64,000 nt of DNA from Pristionchus mayeri (Eukaryota; Nematoda; Chromadorea; Rhabditida; Neodiplogasteridae): positions 50,089,257 through 50,153,256 of the forward strand of contig BTRK01000006.1 of NCBI GenBank assembly GCA_036245805.1, given 5' to 3'. Shown piece by piece: positions 54,650 through 64,000 of the stretch. The notes beneath the pieces were generated by a model. The model made no database searches and was not told the DNA's origin. It saw only the letters and a list, made by a program, of their open reading frames with translations. The translations under genes and the position numbers were made by a program. Every line of letters starts with the position of its first letter. Within the stretch, counting starts at the first letter, position 1.

Positions 54650-57600
54650 ATGTACATCCTGCTGGTCCTTTCGCTCTCTCTCGCTCTTGGATCGGAGATC
54701 AGGTCAGCCATACGCCCTCTAACTATGTCCTGCTAAGTCCGCTAATCCCGCCGACATGTCACATTGTTCCTCACGAGGATGACTTATGACCTCCTTTCGA
54801 GAGTTTATGAACGAGCAGTCCGGGTGTAAACTGAATGGAGTGACAGAATGAGTTGATGCCCCATAGCAGTCTCAGGGCGGATGAACCTTTGATCCCATGC
54901 CGAAAACACGAGCTTAGTTATGATTTGCGAGCGGTGCTTCATTCTGGAACGAAGGGGGAGATAAACGAGTTCGGGGCATCTGGAACATATCAATTGTGTA
55001 GAAGGGGCCGAGAAGAAAGAACGGTCCAGATGGGATTCGTGTTGGGGAGTACTCGAGAAGAATGAGTCCATATTCCACTTGAGTCAATGGATACTGTCTG
55101 GCAGGGTCATGAACGCTATTCTTCTCCATGCCCTCTTATCACCGTGTTCCTACTTGGGTTTGATACCAGGGTTTCTTCACTCTACTCCCTCTGTCCCCAC
55201 TCGATCGGTCTAGAGAGCGAATTGAATGACGAGACGATTGACCGAATGTCGACCTCTGTTTCTACTGAGGCAGTCACCTGATCACTCCTAGGGGTGAATT
55301 GATTGTGATCACGACACCGCCACTAAGATGATAGGACGGCTCCGGAATGTTGCCGTGGTGAAATAGAGTGCGACACGCACACACTTTCGATCGGTCGAAT
55401 GGCGAGAAAGTGTAGAGAAAGAAAGGCATTAGGTCGAATGAGAACCACCGGATGAGAACGAAAAAGTACCCTTCCCCAGTATTTCAGAATGCTTTCGCAT
55501 ACTGACAAAAAATATTCTTTCCAAACCTTAGAGAAGACCTAGTACCAGAACGAGAAGAACGTATTATCGTTTCTGGAATTGCGCTGAGAAGTGACGACGT
55601 CCTTGCAGGGTCCGACGTGAGATTCAGGAGCCGATCGAGCAGATATTCGAGAACAAAGACGCCGACGATCCCGAGAGTCAATGCAGGTCCCTGTTGATCC
55701 AGATATCCCGAGTTTTTGAATATACTCGTACATTTTACGTTGAATCTGACAAAAGTTTTCATCATTTGAAGCAGTTTCAATAATTGTTTTCTTCAGAAAT
55801 GGAGGTGTTTTCACCGGACGCCGATGCCACTGCATATTTCCGCACACCGGCCCCGATTGCACCGAGTTTCAGTGCGGTCAGTACTTTTTTTATCTGCCAC
55901 AAAACGTGCGATTATTCGCTAACTTTGGCCAATATCCGGTCGTCGGTGATATTCGACTAGCCATGAATGCTGTCCCATGAGTAAGGGCGTCAGTTGTGGC
56001 ACCACGGGTAGTTGCGGAAACGAGCCATTGGTAAATGGGAGGAGGGGGGAACTCTCTCCTAGTAGTGAATCACCTCCGCCATACTTTTGTGAGTGTCACA
56101 ACGTATTAAGATCAGCTAAGATCACCCTATAGTCTCTCCGCATTCCATCGTGCAAAATCGCCGCGACCTTTACGGATCGCCCACGTATCTTCCAACAACA
56201 TTATCGTGCAATGTCACGGAATATTGAATAATAATATAGATCTGAACATAATGCCTGATTTGATAAATTGATAGATTGATTGAATGTTACGGCGTTGCTT
56301 CTGATCACAACTAGGATGAATTTATTTCATCCTAACTGTTTCTGATTCTAAACTGTTTCTAAACTGTTTAGAGGGTGTCTCCTGAATACCGAAGTGGATA
56401 GCACTTTCTGTATCTTAATGAATGATGCAACAAATATTTGTCTATCTATCAGAAAATCCGTTGCAGTGCATGGTATGTCCATCGGACTTCGATTCGAGGC
56501 GAAATCACTGCTCTTCAACAAGCCCTGCATCTGTCACCGAGGGTGGAGTGGCGACCTGTGCGAGTATCATGTCAGCGAGAAGGTAAACAATCGCGCCCCT
56601 CTTTGATGAAATAATCGCCGTATTATTGCGCGATTCGATCACATTGGCCTAGCAGTGTTATCTATCCCTGGCCCGATGGCGGGATGTACCTTTGCATTGT
56701 ATCATTGCGCAATACAATCGAGAGGAGCGATTTCGTTGCAACGAAAGCTGAGCATGATTGCCGAAAAATAAAGGACGGAAAATAGCGACCTTGAAGAGTT
56801 CAGCATTATTCCGACAGATCTCTGATCGCGAAATTATGCAAAGAAAATCGAGTGAGAGAAGTGTCTCAATCAATGTATGTATTTGATTCAGCCGGAAAAG
56901 GGGTGAGTGCATCTCGAACTCTAGAATTAAGGTGTCACAATTATTCCGATCCATCATCCCAAGCGGGCTCAAGAATGTGCGGGGTGTGTAATCAGCCCTA
57001 AACCCATCTATCATCTTTTCGAACCCATCGATCATCAATGATAAGATATCCTCTTAACTGCAAGAAAACGAATGATAAACACCGGTGTTTGCCGGGTGAT
57101 ACAACCGAGCACATGTTAGAGCTCGTGAGGCGAAACCAGGTGTCAATACGATAATTCGAATATGACCAGTTCAAGAGAGTGACTGAAAAGAAGAGACCAA
57201 AAAACCAAAACTTTTCCAGTGTCGGCTAAAGTTTTCTGTATACAAAGATACGATTACACGAAATTCGAACTGTGGCGCGTGCAGACTGGCATGTGATGCG
57301 GTGCTTACTCACGATTAGTCTAAGGAGGGATTAGCGTTGCCAAACCGTTGAGATTCGCTGACACAGAAAGAGAAGAGAAATGCGCAAGGAGATTGGAGAT
57401 GCGGCATGCTCTTTGAAAGGTCGCATGATTGGTCGCAATTCGATTATCCCTAGACAAGAGATAGGAAAATGGCTTGTTTAGGTGAACTAGAAGTTCAGGT
57501 GCATGAACACTGGGAGGTAAAGTACTTGAAAACATTTTGATTTAAATTCATGCGTTCGTTCATAATTTTCGTTGGGTTGAGTTCGAAAGAAGAACATCGA

Positions 57601-59610
57601 GAGTATGCAATAAACAGCTTACCAACGCTTGGATATTGGTGCAAACAAATGCAACTGTTATTCGTAAACTGTATTACAGTGCAGTAACTACGGAGAATGG
57701 AAGAACGGTCAGTGCGAGTGCATCGGCTACCACTTCGGGCCCTCCTGCCAGTTCGTGTCCAAGTGCGTCAACGGAAAGTCGATCAGAGGCAGGTTAGAAA
57801 TACTTCCACTTTGTACCCTTAATTCGAATTAGCCCTGATAAACTCGTGTAGATCACGCAGTTGAAATTAGTGAACCTTAGAGATTTTCACGGCAATGATA
57901 GACGATTGTGCAATTCACGAAATACGTGTAGAAAGAGAGATGAGAGTTGCAACAGTGCAACATACTTCACTTTATCGATTTCCTATTTTGGTGAAACAAT
58001 GACTCAGGAAATGACAATTAACACTAGCATAGCTTTCTCGAATGTGGGGAGTACTGTTATCTTTCGTAATTCAGGTGCGCTTGCCATGATAACTGGGAGG
58101 GCGAATACTGCCACAAGATCATCTGCCATCACGGAACTGCTGGTGAGTGATGCACCATTTCGAAAGTTCTGTCGCACTTAATAGAGAAAATACACGATTT
58201 GAAGATCTGGGGAGCAAATATTTAGCTTTCGAGACTAAACACTGTATTTCAGTAGATATTTACATTTTAGATCTGAGAAGAAAATATTTCAGTAGATATT
58301 TGCATTTTAGATCTGAGAAACAAGTCGATGAGCTGTCAGTGCTCGAAGAGGTACACCGGGCAGTACTGCGATGCTTGCTCGTGAGTTGATCCTTTTCTTT
58401 GATCTTCGATAATATCGATTGATTTTTTCTTTTGCATAAATAGTTTTGCAACATTTCTACAAATTCACAATTCCATTATGTTTATTGTCCATTATGTTTA
58501 TTTATTCCGAATATTGTCTAACGCTCATTCATTGCCATAATACTTTATTAACGGAGATGTGGATGTTAACGATCAAAGATCAACGACAATTTATTTCAGC
58601 AGCCAACCGTACACGGTCTCTGCGTATCCCGAGTGCGAGCAGATCAAGAAGCCGAAAGTGTACGTCCCTCGCGTGCCGAAGAAGAAGCCAGCCCACACTG
58701 CCACGGTACCAATATATTCCGGTACCAATATATTCCGAGAAATGAAAAAAATATGACTACTCAAAAGCTCAATTAAAAACCATGCCTAATATCGAATAAT
58801 TGGCTAATAAGAGTGCAAAATATATCCGTTATATCCGTAGGTATCAAAGTTAGTTAAATATGAAATATCTTTGAATTTCTTTCAGAACACTTCTCGAGTG
58901 ACTATTCTCGGCTTGGCCGGCATCTCTCTCGTCATCTTCGTCATCGTAATGGCCTACGTCAGCTACAAGTGGAGCACGAGCAAGGAAGCCGCTGTAAGTT
59001 CGCCTACAGTCAATCAATAAATGATATTATAGCGTATTATGGCATTAGCCTTGTTAGATAGGCAGTTGCATTCCACGGAATCACTATTGTCTAGTAATGG
59101 CAAAGCAGATGAACAAAAAATCTAATGTTGCAACCAAGATCACCACAAATTATTGTTATTCTAAGTGGATTTCATTAGATTTGCTCTAATGAGACTATTT
59201 TCAGGACCGACGTCGAACGCTCGAGAGCGAGTTGAAGGAGCGAACGGTGATTTTACAAGAAGCTGCGAAAGAGCAAGAACCACCGTACGTGTTATTTAGG
59301 TGTAGTAAAATGCAGAATATATCCGCATGAGAAACGATACAATGCAATCTTTACCTCTGTTCCTCACCACTTTACTGATCCAGAGAGAGCACAGACGATT
59401 ACCATAATGTCGAGCCTATTTTGCAGTCCTGAAGAGGAGGAGCCGTTCGCACGCTCGTGGAAGTGGGGCAATAAGCGTATGTCGCTAAGGAAGTCCTCAT
59501 TCGGAAATCTCTTCCGATTCGGAACTCGCGAACAACAACGAAATCCGCTAGCGCCAAGCACAAGCACGAACGCCCTCGACTTGTTAAGAGAGCGTCGAGC
59601 TGATCTCTGA
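54650..59610 (+). CDS. Type I membrane protein with EGF-like repeats, 351 aa
   Basis: Exons: 54650-54702, 55609-55686, 55797-55876, 56467-56582, 57680-57792, 58075-58142, 58311-58380, 58600-58705, 58886-58993, 59205-59284, 59427-59610, all in phase. The signal peptide (MYILLVLSLSLALG) is followed by RVRR, a possible furin-type site. Residues about 43-195 are a chain of EGF-like modules: CRNGGVFTGRRCHC, CVHGM, PCICHRGWSGDLC, CSNYGEWKNGQCECIGYHFG, CVNGKSIRGRCACHDNWEG, ICHHGTAG and CQCSKRYTGQYCDAC. A Lys/Pro-rich stalk leads to one membrane segment (about 233-255, LGLAGISLVIFVIVMAYV). The cytoplasmic tail of about 95 residues is charged, with RMSLRKSSF as a possible phosphosite. It is probably a cell-surface adhesion or receptor-like protein; I cannot name the orthologue. 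The exon 4 acceptor was chosen because it restores the repeating Cys pattern. Confidence 0.8.
55330..55445. mobile_element. Degraded MITE-like hairpin in EGF-gene intron 1
   Basis: CACACACTTTCGATCGGTCG and GCGAGAAAGTGTAGAGAAAG resemble the MITE core and right arm, but the termini are not recognisable. A similar degraded copy may lie at 55180-55260. Confidence 0.3.
58253..58318 (+). repeat. Duplicated splice-acceptor segment before EGF exon 7
   Basis: CAGTAGATATTTACATTTTAG followed by ATCTGAGAAG is repeated, with two changes, as CAGTAGATATTTGCATTTTAG then ATCTGAGAAA about 38-40 bp later. Only the second acceptor (exon start 58311) gives an exon that continues in frame. Confidence 0.75.
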
Positions 59611-60398
59611 TCTCTCTGTTCCTCCCTATGCCTTCAGCCCATTCGTCATTCATTTGCATTCTCCCCGCACAGGTTCACACAATGACATCATTCCATCTTT
59701 TGCTTGCATTCCACATTTATGTTACAATAGTTTATTGATACGGTGGATAAGTAAATAATAACAAATGAATACACTGAGAAGTCAGAATCTTCAGAAGAGA
59801 GTGTGAAAGTGTGCAGTTAAAGTGATTGAGTCAGTGGTTCTTCGGAGCGAAAAATTCTTCAGTTCCAGAGATACTTAGCATGTCGGAAGAAGGGAAACAC
59901 GAAGTGTATGATGATTTTTGTCAGGACAATGAAAGAAAGTTGTAGAAAGTCGGCGAGTAAACGGGAAGGTGCATGGTAGAAAAACAGAATAATGAAAGGG
60001 GATGACACTCAAAGGTCAGTCTCTCAAGGGGGGATTGCTGGGGGTGGGCTTAAGGCTGTAAGTCGGAGGGAATATCATGAGATAATGAAGGAGCTGTGCG
60101 AGCACGCTAGGTTAAGATTCAAGGATGAAAAGCAAGAGTGGTAAAGCTGAAGGTCGGAGAGCATGTACATCTTCGTACTATTGATTATCGAAATCAGCTA
60201 AATCTGATCTCGGTGTAGGCCCTTAGAGTATAATCGGAGATATCACGAATACGGATTAATGAGGTGCATGTGCATGATTACAATCTAGGAAAGTCGAGAG
60301 TGCGTTCTTGACTAAAGCAACATGGTATTCACCATGGAAAATACTCTGAAATTAGGCGATTTGCATGGGAATCGCACATATTTTGTTGCTTTTCGCAC
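59611..60398. other. Convergent intergenic region
   Basis: It lies between the stop codons of the EGF gene (+) and the AT-hook gene (-). No exon, tRNA or strong repeat is seen. No clean AATAAA was picked with confidence. Confidence 0.4.
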
Positions 60399-63300
60399 TC
60401 AGCAAGCGGTCAAGGAGGGCTGGCAGCTCTGGATGCCCTCTATGGCGCCGTCCATCGCCTTCTCGTCGGCGACGTCATCGACGTGATTGACGTGATCGAC
60501 GACGTCGGCGACGTCGGGCGTCGTGCTGCCGTCCTTCTCCTCGTGGTCGTCGCCCTCCATCGGCTGGTCGAAGGCGAAATCGGCCAGACTCAACTCCTTC
60601 ACGTTCGTGATCTCCGGAGTGACGAACTCTGCAAGAATGGAACGATAAAATACTAGCACTTTCATTCTAATCTCGATTCTTTCATCAGAGATGTTTCCTA
60701 CTGAGTAATAAATGTATTGATTTTTCCTATTTCTGCATAAATTCACTTCACTTCTTCTCTGGGAATAGTCTAAGAAACTATTGATAAGAATGCTACCAAC
60801 GAAGAATAGGGAACTACCTAGATGGGGAGGATGCACACAGGTAACCATGAAAGAATGAGTGCACTCACGTTCAGCCAGGTCCGTCTGCAGCTGCGAGGCC
60901 ATCTGCGTGAGGAAGGACTGCGTGAGCTCGTTGAAGTTGATGCCGCTGCCGCTCATCGCCTGGATTGTGATAGTAACTATTTGCCATATCTTGCCCTTAT
61001 CAGATTCTGGCACTATGTAGGAAGAGAACCCACCGGGTGACAACCAAAAAATGGACCCTATGTAGGACTTTCACAGAAGCATTTTTGACGCTTCGTGAAC
61101 CTTCTATGAACCTACTGTGCTGGAGAAGGGTCCGGTTTTGGTTCTCATCCCGTGGGTTCTCATCCGACCTAGTGCCCATATTCAACCATCAGAATTTTTT
61201 TCAGATTTGTCAATAGTTCACCTGCAGCTGCTGCAGCCCGGAGCGGCCGTAATTGTTGAGCGAGCCGGCCGGCAAGCCCAGCTTGATCTCCTGCTCACGC
61301 TCCGCGATGCGGGATACGAGCTGGAAAGGCAAATCGTAATGACGAATCTAATTTATGATTACTTTTTTCTTAATTTTTCCATTCTTTATTGAAGTGTTTG
61401 GCATTGTAAATTATGATTGAAGTGTATTATCAGAGAAGAGAATCAAATCAGCAAAATACCTTCATCGCCCAGGTCTGCTTCAGCTTTACGGATCCTCCAT
61501 TCTCCTCTAACAGAGTCGGCGCTTGCTGGAGGATGTATGACCGGGCGATTTCTAGTGCCATAGCCGGATTGTAATGCAGATTCGGGTTCTCCTTCCTCAG
61601 CTGCAAAGATCGATTTTCGAATATATTAACACTCCAATTTCCGGTTCATTGATTGCCGATTACAAAGGCAGAGAGAACAAAGCGATTCCCCCTGTCGTAC
61701 TCGTATTTATTTGATCAGGCAAGTATATCGAAAACGATTATTGTCAGTGTCTTCTGTGTTTGGCGCCGTGCCATCCGATCAAATTTCGATAACAAAAAGC
61801 CCGAGAGAGGAAGAGGAAGTGAGAGGGGGAGAGTACGGTAATCTAAGTGCCCATCTCTCTCGAGTATTCAATGTCGCCCCGTCGCCATTCTCACTGTATT
61901 CTCAACTATTTGCAAACAGAGTACACACATAGGATAGAGGGCACAACGGTCCCCCCCTCTCAACCCCCTACGTAAATATCGTAATTACTAGTGACCCGTG
62001 ACTAGGGGAGAGGAAGAGAGAGATTATTTGACCCCTCTTTCCTTCTCTCTCCATCTAATATTTATTTCCCCCTCGATATCCCACTGGGCCTCGATGTTCT
62101 ATATGTCAAATAGATGGGAAGAAAGAAAGGGAGATATCTAATGCAGTCTCGCCCTCCATCATCAAAGAGAGACTCGAATGTCGAACAGCGGCAAGGTATT
62201 TATTACACATTGGGAGGAGCCCAAATATACTGCCTAGCGAGAGGAGATTACTCCTGGGGAGGGGACAGTTGCTTCTTCCCCGCTTGTCACAGATAGATTT
62301 AGAAGAGCGAGATCTAGATATTCGATAGGTTGTAATCAGAGAGGAGACTAGCATTGGAATATATCAATCTCCAGACAGTTGTCACGAGATCTTTTAGGAA
62401 ACTAATATTATTCTAACATTCAATTAGCGTGGAGAAATGGCACATTAAATAACACATTTTCGTTAGCATTGTTCTAACACGTGCTCGTTGTCGAAGACGG
62501 GATATGGTTTAACCATAAACTTTTAGTTAGCCAAAATAAGACAATTTGCTCACCTTGACCATGTACTCGATGAGCTCAGCATCTAGCTCGTCACCGATGA
62601 GTTTCGGCCTGCCCCGTCCTCTGCCTCTCAAGAACGACGGCGTCGTCGGCGTACCCGGCGTGCAGTCCATCTGCAATACTCGACCTAATCTTTGATCGCT
62701 CATATCCCCACTGCCCTTCACGAATAGTGTGATGGTTTTGCATTGAACACTATTCTAAAAGCTTTCTGGACGCTAAGCTCATCCACTCAATGTTCTTCAT
62801 GAATAGGATGATGTCGCATTGAACACTACGCTAAGCTAACTAGTAAGTGGAGAAATTATGTCGGATGTTCAATAAATGCGCATTATCTTCTCACATTCTT
62901 CAGGGGCGACTCGAGTCCATCAGCAGTTGAGGGAGTCGAGTCCTTGCTGAGGGTGAGGTTCGGGGGAACGCCCAGCGGAACTCCCAGCGCGACTGCTGCT
63001 GCGACCTGTAATTAGCATAATTAATAAATAAGCAAAATTAAAAGAACAATTAGAATAATTAATAGGTATATTTTCTAGTTTCGTCAACGAATCGAATAGT
63101 GTCTTTATGACAATATACTTGATCCCCTAGCAGAAGCAGCATAAGTTATAACGCGAAATTAATCTCTCACCGTGTCCTGCATGTTATTCTGCTGCTTGAT
63201 CTTGGTCAATTTTCGCTGGTAGTAAGCGGCGACCGAGGGCGGGATGCCGAACTTGCGCGCCGCCTGAATAATAATATTTTGTGGTTCAGGAAGATGCTAT

Positions 63301-63515
63301 TTATTCTTTAGAGTAACGAGAGTTTGTGGTTTGAGATACGGTAGTTACAGTAGCTCTCAAAGGATACGATAGCTCTCAGTAGATACGGTAACTCAATAGA
63401 AACGGTAGCTCTCAGACGCTTACCTGCGCCGCTCCGTGGAAGGAGGCGTACTCCGCGACGATCTTCTTCTCTTCGGGTGTGCAGTACTTGGACTTGCGCC
63501 CGCCATGGTTCTGCT
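60399..63515 (-). CDS. Nuclear protein with HTH-like domain, AT-hook and GRP-type HTH domain (5' end outside window)
   Basis: Exons in coding order: 63515-63424, 63263-63171, 63005-62895, 62670-62554, 61600-61460, 61320-61222, 60959-60869, 60628-60399; they give 323 aa without a start. The first two exons encode a homeodomain/pipsqueak-like HTH (KYCTPEEKKIVAEYASFHGA, then RKFGIPPSVAAYYQRK). Next comes an AT-hook (RGRGRGRPK) leading into GDELDAELIEYMVKLRKENP, ARSYILQQAPTLLEENGG and VKLKQTWAMKLVSRI. This second module resembles the GRP...LD...WA...RM DNA-binding region found in some transposase-derived genes. The C-terminus is acidic with DVADVVDHVNHVDD repeats. It is probably a DNA-binding regulator. 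Derivation from a transposase is inference, and the orthologue is not recognised. Confidence 0.75.
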
Positions 63516-64000
63516 CTGAAATGAATGGTCGTTGATATTTGATCTTTGAGCATTTGCACTATTAACGATGATATAATGATTATATCGAATTCATGTGTTC
63601 TTGAGCATCCCTTTTACCGTAATCATCCTATTTTGTAATTTTCGATTGCACCACATTTTGCAATCCCTCGACCGGTTCGTGACCCGCTCCGTTTGACTCG
63701 TCATTACAAATTGTGTGTACCGTACTTTCCTCTCTCTCTCACGATCTTGCCGATATAATGGAAAGAAGACGCGAGCCCTCGATCATATTTGTGCATTCTC
63801 AATTCAACCATCTCTCTCGCATGGGGAGGAGTTGACCCCTGGCGTCTCTCGATTCGCCCTTGTCTCTAGCTTCTAGCTATGGAGGCAAACACAAATGGAC
63901 GACCGTCGCGCGATTCTCAATGTATTTATGGTTGAAGAAGGAGAGAGAGAGAGAGATTCGGCTAGAAGAAAGATGGGTATGAAGCTGTAGGAGTGGGTGA
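63516..64000. other. Right edge: probable intron of the AT-hook gene
   Basis: The exon at 63515 needs one more base from an upstream exon, so this stretch should be intron. It has no further exon I can support; it ends in a GA-repeat near 63938-63957. Confidence 0.45.

Noticed and set aside
56366..56466. Using the acceptor at 56366 for EGF exon 4
   Set aside because: It gives the wrong phase after exon 3 and a non-Cys sequence, whereas the acceptor ending at 56466 restores the C-x-HG/NG repeat pattern.

Overview
The window looks like nuclear DNA of a nematode, probably a clade V rhabditid or diplogastrid such as a Pristionchus relative. The evidence is many short exons, GT-AG introns with TTTCAG-like acceptors, splice acceptors one base before start codons (the usual spliced-leader arrangement), and nematode-type families: a C6-domain secreted protein and an MBR-1/E93-type pipsqueak factor. 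The species is an inference. All multi-exon models were assembled by hand by matching splice sites and reading phase; exon lists are in the entries.

Region 1 (1-12.5 kb) holds the end of a small Cys-rich gene (+), then three minus-strand genes for secreted low-complexity proteins: a 168-aa Lys/Asp/Glu/Ser-rich protein, a 265-aa Gly-rich protein, and a 28-exon gene for a modular protein of about 1,356 aa. Two nearly identical tRNA-Lys(CUU) genes lie here, one inside an intron of the first secreted gene.

Region 2 (12.5-24.9 kb) has no convincing gene. It contains a decayed partial copy of the 3' end of the mbr-1 locus, a 275-bp foldback element, and a 6.7-kb composite palindromic element (16.9-23.6 kb). 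That element has 1.2-kb inverted arms around fourteen 190-bp tandem repeats and a TTTACGGA-rich tract.

Region 3 (24.9-34.7 kb) holds a secreted PAN-like/thrombospondin type 1 gene (-), a small secreted C6-domain gene (+) with a foldback element in its intron, and the pipsqueak-domain transcription factor gene mbr-1 (-, 15 exons).

Region 4 (34.7-64 kb) holds 7 kb of noncoding DNA, a TBC1D12/14-like Rab GTPase-activating protein gene (-, 5' end not found), a long regulatory or intronic stretch, a type I membrane protein gene with EGF-like repeats (+), and a nuclear gene with an AT-hook and two helix-turn-helix-like domains (-, running off the right edge).

A family of hairpin MITEs of about 110 bp, with termini like TAGAGTTCGAGAAACGAT, is scattered through introns and spacers. 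The protein genes do not form one pathway. They fall into secreted or surface proteins, two DNA-binding regulators and one membrane-traffic regulator.
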